Positions 6,865 to 14,780 of a stretch of 15,126 bases of DNA are shown here, one piece after another. Numbering within the stretch: position 1 is the stretch's first letter; every line of letters starts with the position of its first letter. The DNA comes from DAOTTX01 sp034437515 (GTDB lineage Bacteria > Chloroflexota > Anaerolineae > Aggregatilineales > Phototrophicaceae). The notes under the pieces were generated by a model. That model saw only the letters and a program-made list of their open reading frames with translations. It did no database searches and was not told the origin of the DNA. Location of the stretch: NCBI GenBank assembly GCA_034437515.1, contig DAOTTX010000524.1, forward strand, positions 1 through 15,126. The letters are read 5' to 3'. The translations under genes and the position numbers were made by a program.

Positions 6865-8067
6865 TTAGATCGGCTTGAGCACGCGATCTTCGCGCAGACG
6901 CTTCTTGAGCACCTTTGTATCCTCGTCAATCGATTCCTGCACCGCTTCACGCCATGCCGGGATCTTGATCTCTTTGACGGTGGTGAGTTCGTAGCCGCTT
7001 TTGATGAAGGACTGCACCACGGAGTCTTCGGTCGTCCCCGGCAAGAACACAAAGCTGACCTCGCTTTGCAGTTCCCTTGAGGCGTCCTCAATCGCCTGAA
7101 CTAGCGCATAGACCACCGATGCCTTCGGTGCCTGGTCGGTAAAGTAGAGTTCGTCGGCACGGGTAATCAGATTTTCCACCTGCCAGCCGATTAACCCGGC
7201 GGTATCGCCACCTTCGTTTTCCGCCAGCAGATAGCTCTTCTGTCCGAAGGACATGATTACATCCATCCGGTTGACTTCGCTGCCGGTCGCGTTGGTGATC
7301 AACCCGGCGATTACCTCTGCATTAGAGGGCATCCCCCGTTTAACCGTGATCCCGTCGCTGTCTCCGGCAGGGGCAGCGGTAGCTGTGGCGGGTTGCGCCT
7401 GGTTGCGCGTCGGCTGCGTCGGCGCTTTTTGCTGGGTGGATTTTGCCGGTTTCGGCGGAGCTTGCACGGCCTCGATCTTGTTCCACGCGGCCTGTACCTG
7501 CTTCCATGTTTCCTCGATGTTGCCATCATTTTGGATGACCACATCGGCGGATTTGAGTTTATCGCCCTGTTTGTTCTGCGCGAGGATGCGAATTTTGGCG
7601 TCGTTTTCTGTCATCTTACGCTTGCCGACCAGCCTGATGTATTGCGTTTTCGGTTGGGCGTTGACCACCCACACGGCGTCAACGGCGTTAGCGAGGTCTC
7701 CTTCCAGCAGTTTGATCGCTTCGATGACGATCACCTTCTGTTTGGCGCGTTTGATCAGCGTATTGACGGCCTGACCGATGATTGGATGCGTGATCGCTTC
7801 CAACTTTTTGAGCGCCTCCGGATTGGAAAAAACCATGTTGCCCAGCGCCCCCCGGTTAATGGTCTTATCCGGGTTGAGGATGAACTGACCGAAGCTTTCT
7901 ATGACAGGCTTATAGGCCGGTGCGCCGGGTGCCATCGCTTGATGGGATAGGCCGTCAGCGTCAATGGTGTAGGCACCCAGATGCTGGAGCATCTGACGCA
8001 CCACACTTTTACCAACGGCGATATTCCCCGTGAGGCCAATCACATATTTGCCTTCCCAACGACCCAC
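6865..8067 (-). CDS. coaE: Dephospho-CoA kinase with C-terminal GNAT-like domain
   Basis: CoaE phosphorylates the ribose 3'-OH of dephospho-CoA, the last step of CoA synthesis, in the cytosol. Residues 8-200 show the family: P-loop GLTGNIAVGKS (11-21, usually GLTGGIGSGKS), DADGLSHQ (36-43) with the likely catalytic Asp, ITHP (92-95), and the lid-like stretch RLVGKRKMTENDAKIRILAQ followed by ADVVIQNDG. At 400 residues it is about twice the usual length. A Pro/Gln/Ala-rich linker (about 202-238) leads to a second domain (240-400) with a GNAT-like order: ITVKRGMPSNAEVIAGLI, GLIGWQVENLI, FLPGTT and SGYEL near the end, closing with LREDRVLKPI. No convincing acetyl-CoA pyrophosphate loop is seen. 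The start is GTG (8067-8065) with AGGAGGT 6 bases upstream, so no ATG is needed. A decayed Nudix gene follows two bases after the stop. Confidence 0.93.
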   Translation of the reverse strand: MGRWEGKYVIGLTGNIAVGKSVVRQMLQHLGAYTIDADGLSHQAMAPGAPAYKPVIESFGQFILNPDKTINRGALGNMVFSNPEALKKLEAITHPIIGQAVNTLIKRAKQKVIVIEAIKLLEGDLANAVDAVWVVNAQPKTQYIRLVGKRKMTENDAKIRILAQNKQGDKLKSADVVIQNDGNIEETWKQVQAAWNKIEAVQAPPKPAKSTQQKAPTQPTRNQAQPATATAAPAGDSDGITVKRGMPSNAEVIAGLITNATGSEVNRMDVIMSFGQKSYLLAENEGGDTAGLIGWQVENLITRADELYFTDQAPKASVVYALVQAIEDASRELQSEVSFVFLPGTTEDSVVQSFIKSGYELTTVKEIKIPAWREAVQESIDEDTKVLKKRLREDRVLKPI

Positions 8068-8125
8068 GGTACTACCTCCTATGAGAATTGAGTGATTTGC
8101 TTATCGATTTGCATCATGATGTCTC

Positions 8126-8155
8126 AGTATAGCATACCCGCCGGTGGTTTGACCA
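8126..8155 (-). promoter_or_regulatory. coaE promoter (extended -10)
   Basis: On the minus strand, TGCTATACT (8134-8126) is an extended -10 with a 5/6 hexamer. TGGTCA (8155-8150) is a 4/6 -35 with an 18-base spacer. Transcription would begin near 8119, leaving a leader of about 50 bases before the GTG at 8067. Confidence 0.6.
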
Positions 8156-8238
8156 AAATCGACCGGTCACGATGAGCCATCTGTGAGAAAAAGTCCCTCT
8201 CATTATAGGGGACAGCGTCGAATAGAACCATTGAGGGT

Positions 8239-8266
8239 ATGACGAGTCCATTGGATGTGCTACACA
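8239..8266 (+). promoter_or_regulatory. Candidate promoter for the MFS gene
   Basis: TGCTACACA (8258-8266) is an extended -10, with ATGACG (8239-8244) as a 4/6 -35 at a 16-base spacer. A second -10-like TACACT lies at 8271-8276. Both sit in the 275-base gap between divergent coaE and the MFS gene; the rest of the gap shows no gene. Confidence 0.4.
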
Positions 8267-8342
8267 CATGTACACTAAATAGCGTGTGATGTACCAAATT
8301 ATAACTTTTTTCTGCGTGCTTTACGCAAGTTTTGGATGGAAC

Positions 8343-9689
8343 ATGGTCACACAAACACAACCAATTGAACACAGCCGCACGATTGAACGCAGTCCGGTCT
8401 TTTACGGTTGGGTGGTCTGGGCGGTGGCGATGCTCGGCATCATCGCTACCGCGCCGGGACAGTCGTATTCGGTGTCACTGTTTATCGATGCTTACATCGC
8501 GGAGTTCTACCACACATCCGGCATCGCGGATGGTGTGGTCAGCGGACTTTACGGCGCGGATGTGCTGATGCTCGGCAGTGGCATGGGCCGGACAATTATT
8601 AGCACGTTGTTCGGCGCAGGGACATTCATCGCCGCGCTGAGCCTGACGCAGATCGGCACGTTGATCGATCGTTACGGCAACCGCCCCGCAGGGACGGTTG
8701 TTGCAGCATTGTTCGCGGTCGTGCTGGTGTCGCTCTCACTCATCACCGGGCCGTTGACCATCTTCTTGAGTTTCGTCGCCATCCGCTTTCTCGGTCAGGG
8801 GTCGATGTTTTTAGTCAGCACGACCGCGATTGCCAAGTGGTGGCGTGTCAAACGCGGCTGGATGATGGGGCTGGCGTTGGTCGGCTTTGCGTTGTTCCAA
8901 CGGGTATATTTACCTCTGCTAGAAGATCTGATTTCGACCTATGGCTGGCGGCAGACGTGGGTCATCCTCGGTGTGGCGATGGGTGTGGTGGTGGTGCCGG
9001 TGTGGTGGTTGTTTATGCGCAACACACCGGAGAGCTACGGGATGCAACCCGACTCCGTCATCCGTGAGAGTGACGTCCCCGCCCCCGTTGATGATGAGGA
9101 AAATTGGACACTCCCTGAAACACGACGCCTGCCGATCTTCTGGGTGTTTTTGTTCGGACGGATGATCGCCGGGGCGTGGGGGACGGGCCTGGTGTTCCAT
9201 CAGGTGTCGATCTTCGCGCAGCTCGGGCATTCCCGCGGGGTGACGGCGGCGACCTTCGGCACGATTGCGTTGGTAAATGCGGTCGTCACCTTCGGCTTCG
9301 GGCGTTACATCAGCCGGGTGAGGCCGGGCTTGGTGATGGGGTTCCAGCTTGCGGTGATGATCTTCGCGTTATTGTGGACGCAAACCATGACCGAACCCTG
9401 GATGCTGACGGTCTATGCGATCAGCTTCGGCATCGTGATGGCGTTGGGCGGTTCGTTCGACGGCACGGTTTGGGCGGATTTGTTCGGGCGGCTGCATCAT
9501 GGTGCGATTCGCGGCTTCGTGACCACGTTCTTCATCGCAGGGACTTCCGCCGGGCCGATCTTGTTTGGCTATAGTTTCGATGCGTTCGGCAGCTATACCC
9601 CGGTGATTTACCTCGGTGTCGGCTTGATCTGTCTGCCGTTAATCGGTAGTTTGACCATGCGTAAACCGCGCCGCCGTGACGCGGGTTGA
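8343..9689 (+). CDS. Major facilitator superfamily transporter, OFA/monocarboxylate-like
   Basis: The 448-residue integral membrane protein has about 12 hydrophobic segments split into two halves by a central hydrophilic loop (ESDVPAPVDDEENWTLPETR). It opens with the FYGWVVWAVAML motif typical of the oxalate/formate antiporter and monocarboxylate porter branch. The loop between helices 2 and 3 carries GTLIDRYGNRPAG, the MFS signature in a variant form. After helix 4 comes KWWRVKRGWMMGLALVG, also common in that branch. The substrate cannot be read from sequence; small organic acids are the family's usual cargo. ATG 8343 was chosen because it leaves a short cytosolic tail before the first helix and has GGATGGA upstream. 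The longer reading from 8286/8289 adds an extra hydrophobic stretch with no ribosome binding site. It is divergent from coaE and is followed by guaA with its own promoter. Confidence 0.9.
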   Translation: MVTQTQPIEHSRTIERSPVFYGWVVWAVAMLGIIATAPGQSYSVSLFIDAYIAEFYHTSGIADGVVSGLYGADVLMLGSGMGRTIISTLFGAGTFIAALSLTQIGTLIDRYGNRPAGTVVAALFAVVLVSLSLITGPLTIFLSFVAIRFLGQGSMFLVSTTAIAKWWRVKRGWMMGLALVGFALFQRVYLPLLEDLISTYGWRQTWVILGVAMGVVVVPVWWLFMRNTPESYGMQPDSVIRESDVPAPVDDEENWTLPETRRLPIFWVFLFGRMIAGAWGTGLVFHQVSIFAQLGHSRGVTAATFGTIALVNAVVTFGFGRYISRVRPGLVMGFQLAVMIFALLWTQTMTEPWMLTVYAISFGIVMALGGSFDGTVWADLFGRLHHGAIRGFVTTFFIAGTSAGPILFGYSFDAFGSYTPVIYLGVGLICLPLIGSLTMRKPRRRDAG

Positions 9690-9714
9690 GTCATCGCACC
9701 GGCTGTGCTACAGT
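9686..9714 (+). promoter_or_regulatory. guaA promoter overlapping the MFS stop codon
   Basis: TTGAGT (9686-9691) as -35 and TGCTACAGT (9706-9714) as extended -10 are separated by exactly 17 bases. The -35 contains the TGA stop of the MFS gene. Transcription would start near 9721, about 34 bases before the guaA ATG, which argues that the longer TTG-initiated reading of guaA is not used. Confidence 0.65.
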
Positions 9715-9754
9715 TTGCGTGTTACTGACTCAACTCAGCGGAGCAACCCAACTG

Positions 9755-11314
9755 ATGACTGACGATCTACGACGGGGGGGCATCGCCGTCCTCGATTTTG
9801 GCTCACAATATACCCAACTGATCGCCCGGCGTGTGCGCGAACTCGGCGTCTATGCGGAGGTTTTTCCGCATGACGCATCCCCGGCACAGTTAGACCCACA
9901 TCAACCACGCGGCTATATTTTTTCCGGCGGGCCACAGAGCATCTACACCGACGATGCACCAGAAGCAGACCCGGCGGTGATGGGGGCCGGTCAGCCCATG
10001 CTGGGGGTGTGCTATGGGATGCAGTTGCTCGCGCACAACCTCGGCGGCACGGTAGAGGCGGGGGCGACCCGCGAATACGGCCCCGGTCACATCGTGCAGA
10101 CGCATGAGAGCGCCCTGTTTCGTGATTTGCCGCCCGACCTCGATGTGTGGATGTCACACGGCGACCATGTGACGGCGGCCCCGTCCGGCTTCCGTGTGTT
10201 GGCGGAATCCAACGGCGGGATGCTGGCGGCAATCGGCGACGACGAACGACGCGCCTACGGTGTGCAGTTCCACCCGGAGGTCGGGCATACCCCACGCGGC
10301 GTCGATCTGCTGCGAAACTTCGTTTTTGACATCTGCGGCTGTGAGGCTAAATGGTCACCGGCGGCCTTTATCGAAGATGCGGTCGAGCGCATCCGAGCAC
10401 AGATCGGTGAGAAGCGTGTGCTGCTCGGCCTCAGCGGTGGTGTCGATTCCGCCGTCGCTGGTACGCTGCTTCATCAGGCGGTTGGGGATCAACTGATCGC
10501 CGTATTCGTCAATACCGGGATGCTACGCCTCGATGAGCCGGCGGAAGTGGTGCATGTGTTTCGCCAGCAGCAGGGCATGAACTTGATCGCTGTGGATGCC
10601 ACCGAAGAATTTTTAAGCCAACTGCAAGACGTCACCGAACCGGAAGCCAAACGTAAGATCATCGGCGGCGCGTTTATTGACGTGTTCCGGCGAGAGGCGG
10701 ATAAGCTCGACGAGGTGGACTTTCTCGCACAGGGGACGATTTACCCCGATGTGATCGAAAGTGCGCTCGAACACAAAACCGCCAAGACCATCAAGAGCCA
10801 TCATAATGTGGGCGGCCTGCCGCCGGATTTCAAAGAACGCTTTACACTGGTCGAACCCTTGCGTGACCTGTTCAAAGATGAGGTGCGCAAGGTCGGCTCC
10901 GCGTTGGGCCTGCCGGATCACATTGTATGGCGGCAACCGTTCCCCGGACCCGGCCTGGGTATCCGCTGCCTGGGTGACCTCACCTGGGAAAGGCTGGAAA
11001 CCCTCCGTGCCGCTGATGCTATCTTTCTCGAAGAACTGAAGGCCGTTGGGATGCTGCGCGACGACACCGCGCAGTGCTTCGCCGTGCTGCTGCCGGTGAA
11101 ATCTGTCGGTGTGATGGGGGATAACCGCACCTATGAAGAGGTCGTCGTGCTGCGGGCGGTGACCACCGACGATTTCATGACGGCGGATTGGGCGCGTCTG
11201 CCTTATGACCTGTTAGGGCGTGTGAGCAATCGTATCGTCAACGAAGTCAAGGGCATCAACCGGGTGGCCTATGACGTCACCAGCAAGCCCCCCGCAACCA
11301 TCGAATGGGAGTAG
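9755..11314 (+). CDS. guaA: GMP synthase (glutamine-hydrolysing)
   Basis: GuaA converts XMP, ATP and glutamine to GMP in the cytosol, the last step of guanine nucleotide synthesis. The 519-residue product has the full architecture. The class I glutamine amidotransferase domain (about 8-190) carries GVCYGMQLL with nucleophile Cys86 and FHPEVGHT with His173 and Glu175. The ATP pyrophosphatase domain has the P-loop GLSGGVDSA (SGGVDS at 227-232). The C-terminal dimerisation domain has SHHNVGGLP, FPGPGLGIRC and the terminal IEWE. The start at ATG 9755 follows GGAG at 9740-9743 and agrees with the promoter at 9686-9714; family members begin close to this point. Nothing is missing or unusual. The next reading frame starts seven bases after the stop. 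Confidence 0.98.
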   Translation: MTDDLRRGGIAVLDFGSQYTQLIARRVRELGVYAEVFPHDASPAQLDPHQPRGYIFSGGPQSIYTDDAPEADPAVMGAGQPMLGVCYGMQLLAHNLGGTVEAGATREYGPGHIVQTHESALFRDLPPDLDVWMSHGDHVTAAPSGFRVLAESNGGMLAAIGDDERRAYGVQFHPEVGHTPRGVDLLRNFVFDICGCEAKWSPAAFIEDAVERIRAQIGEKRVLLGLSGGVDSAVAGTLLHQAVGDQLIAVFVNTGMLRLDEPAEVVHVFRQQQGMNLIAVDATEEFLSQLQDVTEPEAKRKIIGGAFIDVFRREADKLDEVDFLAQGTIYPDVIESALEHKTAKTIKSHHNVGGLPPDFKERFTLVEPLRDLFKDEVRKVGSALGLPDHIVWRQPFPGPGLGIRCLGDLTWERLETLRAADAIFLEELKAVGMLRDDTAQCFAVLLPVKSVGVMGDNRTYEEVVVLRAVTTDDFMTADWARLPYDLLGRVSNRIVNEVKGINRVAYDVTSKPPATIEWE

Positions 11315-11321
11315 ATATACC

Positions 11322-11858
11322 GTGAACGTGCAAACCAAAGCAAATTTACGTAAGATGTGGCTGCGGGTGACGGTCACGTTGATCGGTGCGTTTGGTGTGA
11401 TCTTTCTGTTGTCTTTGCTGGCAGCTGAAGAAGACCCCGCCAGCGGTGCAGACTGTCCCCCGCCAGAGTTCGCGTGCAGCCAGGCACTCGTCGAGGCGTG
11501 GCTAGGCTTTCCATTACCGGAAACCGCCGAGGGTGTGCAATACAGCAGTGACAGCACCCGTGACTTCCCGACCGTGTGGTTGCGCTTCGATGCCCCGTCG
11601 CTGGATGTGACCGAGTTCCTCGACGCCGTAAGTGTGAACTTGCGTCCTGATGAAGTGGCGCAGGTATTGGTCGAACCCCCCACGTTAGATGAGATTCCCT
11701 GGTGGTATGATGAAGCCGCCGACCCGGCGACCGAGTTGATCTCCGATAGACGCAATGATCGCTATTTCTTCCTCCAACTTGACCAGCGCAGCACCGAACG
11801 CTGGGTCGTCTACATGACGGGGATCGGGTCACCGGATACGACTCCCGAAGCCGAATGA
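11322..11858 (+). CDS. Small membrane-anchored protein of unknown function, coupled to guaA
   Basis: The product is 178 residues from GTG 11322. It has one N-terminal membrane segment (about 15-33, VTVTLIGAFGVIFLLSLLA) preceded by Lys and Arg, so the rest should face outwards. Just after the membrane a Cys pair appears (CPPPEFAC), then VEAWLGFPLPETAEGVQYSS and FLDAVSVNLRPDEVAQVL, and WWYDEAADP further on. I do not recognise the family. The start is uncertain: GTG 11322 has GGGAG at 11307-11311 overlapping the guaA stop and so suggests translational coupling; GTG 11328 or ATG 11355 would also keep the membrane segment. The only link to guaA is transcription, and no functional tie to nucleotide metabolism is visible. 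Confidence 0.75.
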   Translation: MNVQTKANLRKMWLRVTVTLIGAFGVIFLLSLLAAEEDPASGADCPPPEFACSQALVEAWLGFPLPETAEGVQYSSDSTRDFPTVWLRFDAPSLDVTEFLDAVSVNLRPDEVAQVLVEPPTLDEIPWWYDEAADPATELISDRRNDRYFFLQLDQRSTERWVVYMTGIGSPDTTPEAE

Positions 11859-11960
11859 GCCATAGTGCGATGCGGGGACGCTCAAACCGGTGCGCTCGGT
11901 CACGGGATGATGCTCAAGCCGAAAAACTCGCGTTTGTCGAAAATGGAGGGATTAAAACCG

Positions 11961-12719
11961 ATGCGTAGATTTTACGTCTTGATCTTCTGCTTGTTCGTGC
12001 TGGCGGCGTGTGGCGGCGACGAAACGACACCGACCCCAATCAACGCGCTGATCCCGACGGTGATGACACCCGTGCCGACCTCGACGGATACCCCGGTGCC
12101 TTCCGAGACCACGGTGCCTTCGGTAACACCGGTGCCGACGGCGACCACCGAGGTGATCGAGATCATGCCCGCCCCCGGTCAGGAAGTCGCGCCCCCGTTG
12201 ACCATCGATCTACCGGGTGATTGGCAGTTCCAACATGCGGTGCAGCAGGTGCAAGACCTGGACGGCCTGCGCTTGCTGCCGTTCACACTGTATCAGGGGC
12301 CGGTGACGGACGGCATCGGGACGATTGTGCTGTTATGGGCGGTGCCGGACGTGGGCATCAATCCCAACCCCATTGACCCAAGTATGGGCGCGACCTTCAG
12401 CCTGTGGGCGGATGCGACCCGGATGCTGCGCCTGGCTATCTTCGAGGTCGGCTGCAACATCGGCACCGGGCCAGAAACGACCTTCCGTGTGGGGGGGCGT
12501 GAGGTCGTCGGCGGTCAATTCGCCGCTGTAGACTGTCCCGACGCACCGGATACCAATGGGTGGTTCGCCGCGCTGAAACACGAGGGCTTGACGTTTATCT
12601 TCTACGTATACGGCGAGCCGATTGAGATCATGGCAGGCACCGCTCCGCGTGAGATGCAGGCCATTTTAGATACGGTCGAGTTCCAGCAGATCGTGGTGAC
12701 CGCTACACCCGCACCCTAA
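11961..12719 (+). CDS. Lipoprotein with Thr/Pro-rich stalk and PsbP-like module
   Basis: The 252-residue product has a lipoprotein signal with lipobox VLAAC, acylated Cys17 followed by GGDE. Residues about 20-60 are a Thr/Pro/Val stalk (TPVPTSTDTPVPSET and similar) that would hold the globular part away from the membrane. The globular part opens with PLTIDLPGDWQFQ, much like the two modules of the exported protein at 197-1198, and ends with AILDTVEFQQ, so the two probably share a fold. Two Cys (in VGCNIG and VDCPD) could form a disulphide. ATG 11961 has GGAGG 11 bases upstream; an in-frame ATG at 11943 lies within that site and would add six residues (MEGLKP) ahead of the signal. Function unknown; location outside the cytoplasmic membrane is well supported. 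Confidence 0.82.
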   Translation: MRRFYVLIFCLFVLAACGGDETTPTPINALIPTVMTPVPTSTDTPVPSETTVPSVTPVPTATTEVIEIMPAPGQEVAPPLTIDLPGDWQFQHAVQQVQDLDGLRLLPFTLYQGPVTDGIGTIVLLWAVPDVGINPNPIDPSMGATFSLWADATRMLRLAIFEVGCNIGTGPETTFRVGGREVVGGQFAAVDCPDAPDTNGWFAALKHEGLTFIFYVYGEPIEIMAGTAPREMQAILDTVEFQQIVVTATPAP

Positions 12720-12725
12720 CCACTC

Positions 12726-12754
12726 TGGAAAAATCGGTGCGGCCTGTCCATAAT
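12726..12754 (+). promoter_or_regulatory. Candidate promoter for the M23 peptidase gene
   Basis: TGGAAA (12726-12731) and CATAAT (12749-12754, 5/6 match) are separated by 17 bases. Transcription would start about 29 bases before the ATG at 12790, in the 70-base gap after the lipoprotein gene. Confidence 0.45.
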
Positions 12755-12789
12755 GAGGGCGTTTTGAAACTTTTGAGGAATGTATCACG

Positions 12790-13737
12790 ATGATGCAACG
12801 TATTTTTACCTGCCTGGGATTGTGCCTGCTGCTGACGCTCAACATTGCAGCACAAGACGACCCCCAAACGACCCCGGAAACCACACCCGAACCGGTTGCC
12901 GAAATCCCACGCCCGGCTCCGGCGACCGTCATAGAACAGGACGGTGTCGTGCTGGAAGTGCTGTTCGACCAACTACCACAGGGGCGTGCCGGTTTGCTTC
13001 ACATCCGCGGGGATGATGTGACCGGCGCGCGGTTGCAATTCCGTGAGCAACTTGTGGATTTCTTCCCGGCGGGTGAAAATAGCTTCTATGGTTTCATCGC
13101 AGCCGATATGGATCAACCGCAGCGCACTTACGAAGCCTCCGTGCTGGCCTTCACAAGCGACGGAGGACGCACCACCTTAAACGCTCCGGTGAATGTGGTC
13201 AGTGGCGGTTTCATCCAGCAAGATTTTGATGTACCGCCGGATCGCGTCTACCTGACCAGCCCCGATGTCGAACGCCTGGAGTTCGCTCGGTTGGACAGCG
13301 TCATCAACGCCGTGAGCGAGAACCGCCTGTGGGCCGGGGACGGCTTCCAACCACCCATGGACTCCGAGTTGACCTCACCGTATGGCTCGTTCCGTGTATT
13401 CAACGAAACGCTCCCCACCCGCCACACCGGCTGGGATCTGCAAGCGCCGGTCGGCACACCGGTGATGGCGATGGGCGCGGGTACGATCGCCTACGCCGGT
13501 TTGATGGACATTCGCGGCAACTACGTGTTGATCGATCATGGTTACGGGGTTTATTCCGGTTACGCGCATTTCTCGCAGACCCACGTCACACGCGGGCAGG
13601 AAGTCAGCCGGGGACAGATCATCGGTATGACCGGCAACACCGGGCGCAGCAGCGGCCCGCATCTACACTGGGAGATCGCGGTCAACGGTCTATGGGTGGA
13701 TAGCCTCGATTTCTTGCAGATGTGGCTGCCATCCTGA
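12790..13737 (+). CDS. Secreted M23-family (LytM-type) metallopeptidase
   Basis: M23 enzymes are zinc endopeptidases that cut peptidoglycan cross-links or bridge peptides. The 315-residue product has a signal peptide (MMQRIFTCLGLCLLLTLNIA, cut near AAQ), a Thr/Pro-rich linker (25-46), an unrecognised probably beta-rich domain (about 47-150), and an M23 domain (about 190-315). All ligands and catalytic residues are present: RHTGWD gives His212 and Asp216, YAHF gives His260, and GPHLHWE gives His291 and His293 (HxH). It therefore looks active, unlike degenerate EnvC/NlpD-type activators. GAGGA lies 10 bases before the ATG. The stop TGA shares its A with the ATG of the next gene, so the two are translationally coupled. 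Likely roles are wall remodelling or growth. Confidence 0.92.
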   Translation: MMQRIFTCLGLCLLLTLNIAAQDDPQTTPETTPEPVAEIPRPAPATVIEQDGVVLEVLFDQLPQGRAGLLHIRGDDVTGARLQFREQLVDFFPAGENSFYGFIAADMDQPQRTYEASVLAFTSDGGRTTLNAPVNVVSGGFIQQDFDVPPDRVYLTSPDVERLEFARLDSVINAVSENRLWAGDGFQPPMDSELTSPYGSFRVFNETLPTRHTGWDLQAPVGTPVMAMGAGTIAYAGLMDIRGNYVLIDHGYGVYSGYAHFSQTHVTRGQEVSRGQIIGMTGNTGRSSGPHLHWEIAVNGLWVDSLDFLQMWLPS

Positions 13738-14765
13738 TGGACGACGCCTACCACCGTCTGCTGGATGCGCTGCGGCGGCGCTATGGCGATGTCTTGTTCA
13801 CCCATGACGGCCTGACCTACCCGGCGCTGGTTTATCGACCAACGGCAGGGCAGCAAACCGTCGATAATCTGCTGTCACCGCTGCCAGAATCGCCGTCCTA
13901 TGCCGGTGACTTTGCAATATACGATCAAGCACACCTCGACCAGCGGCGTGCTGATCGACCGCTAACGAACGGCCTCTCGTATGTGATGCGCTCGGTACAA
14001 CGCGATCCGCTGCGGATCAACGGCGGTCTGGGCTACTATTTTGATATGATGGCGACCTGTGACGCCCTCGACCACGAATTACGCGACTTCGCCGGCGGCG
14101 AACGACAAACCACGCCACTGCGTGACCGCTTTCATGCCGCTGTCGATCCACATACCGCACTGCGCGACGGACGCGGAAGAGCAGCGATCATCGGCGGGGC
14201 GGTGCTGACCGTTTTCAAGCGCGACGACGACTATCAGGTCATCGTCGCGCGGCGGTCGGCGGGGTTGGGCACCGGGGCGGGGTTGTATCATGTGCTACCC
14301 GCTTTTGTGTTCCAGCCCAGTGGCCCGGCAGAGATGATTAATGCGGAGTGGTCATTGCGTCATCAGATTCTGCGTGAATATGGTGAGGAACTATTCGCCA
14401 TGCCAGAATATGCCGAATGGCAGGCACCACCGGGCACGGATTACTTCTACCAACACGCCGCCATCGCCGATTTGCGTTATATGTTCGCCGATGGACGCGC
14501 CGAACTTCATCTGACCGGTGTGGCGTTGAACCCGCTCTCGCTGCGTGCGGAGGTGTGTGCGTTGTTGCTCATCCATGATGCAAGTTGGCAGACCCGATGG
14601 GCGGGGGCGCTCCGTGCCGCGCAAAACACCGAACGTCAGGCCACATATTATCTGCCGCTGACCACGCTCGACGGCCTACCGGACGACCTGCCGGTGCGAA
14701 TGGCTCCACAGGGCGCGGTGGCGCTGCATCTTGGCGTGGAACATGCCCGACGACTTACCCGGTAA
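13737..14765 (+). CDS. Nudix-superfamily-like protein, divergent
   Basis: The 342-residue soluble product has no signal peptide. Its N-terminal ~145 residues are unrecognised. A Nudix-like section follows: IIGGAVLTVFKRDDDYQVIV, ARRSAGLGTGAGLYHVLPAF and FQPSGPAE, then LRHQILREYGEELF. The REYGEEL at 213-219 matches the RE-U-x-EE core of the Nudix box, but the Gly and Glu that open the canonical box are absent, replaced by a long insertion. I recall similar divergent Nudix-like proteins with PsGmFQP motifs from actinobacteria. Hydrolysis of a nucleoside diphosphate derivative is therefore possible but unproven. The start is ATG 13737, overlapping the M23 stop as TGATG; GTG 13722 is an alternative adding five residues. 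Pairing with a secreted peptidase probably reflects transcription more than shared chemistry. Confidence 0.75.
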   Translation: MDDAYHRLLDALRRRYGDVLFTHDGLTYPALVYRPTAGQQTVDNLLSPLPESPSYAGDFAIYDQAHLDQRRADRPLTNGLSYVMRSVQRDPLRINGGLGYYFDMMATCDALDHELRDFAGGERQTTPLRDRFHAAVDPHTALRDGRGRAAIIGGAVLTVFKRDDDYQVIVARRSAGLGTGAGLYHVLPAFVFQPSGPAEMINAEWSLRHQILREYGEELFAMPEYAEWQAPPGTDYFYQHAAIADLRYMFADGRAELHLTGVALNPLSLRAEVCALLLIHDASWQTRWAGALRAAQNTERQATYYLPLTTLDGLPDDLPVRMAPQGAVALHLGVEHARRLTR

Positions 14766-14780
14766 GGCCGCTTTCCTCTC

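Noticed and set aside
6545..6868. Plus-strand frame of 107 codons between the 5577 gene and coaE
   Set aside because: It is the antisense of the Nudix remnant; it has no ribosome binding site and a Gly/Ala/Arg-rich composition without domain features.
6862..7950. Several plus-strand frames opposite coaE
   Set aside because: They are shadows of coaE, which has clear family motifs and a strong ribosome binding site on the other strand.
8189..8212. GTCCC...GGGAC inverted repeat between coaE and the MFS gene
   Set aside because: Only about five pairs with a long loop; too weak to call a terminator or operator.
8286..8342. Longer MFS start at 8286 or 8289
   Set aside because: No ribosome binding site, close to the predicted transcription start, and it adds an extra hydrophobic stretch before the usual FYGW helix; leaderless use remains possible.
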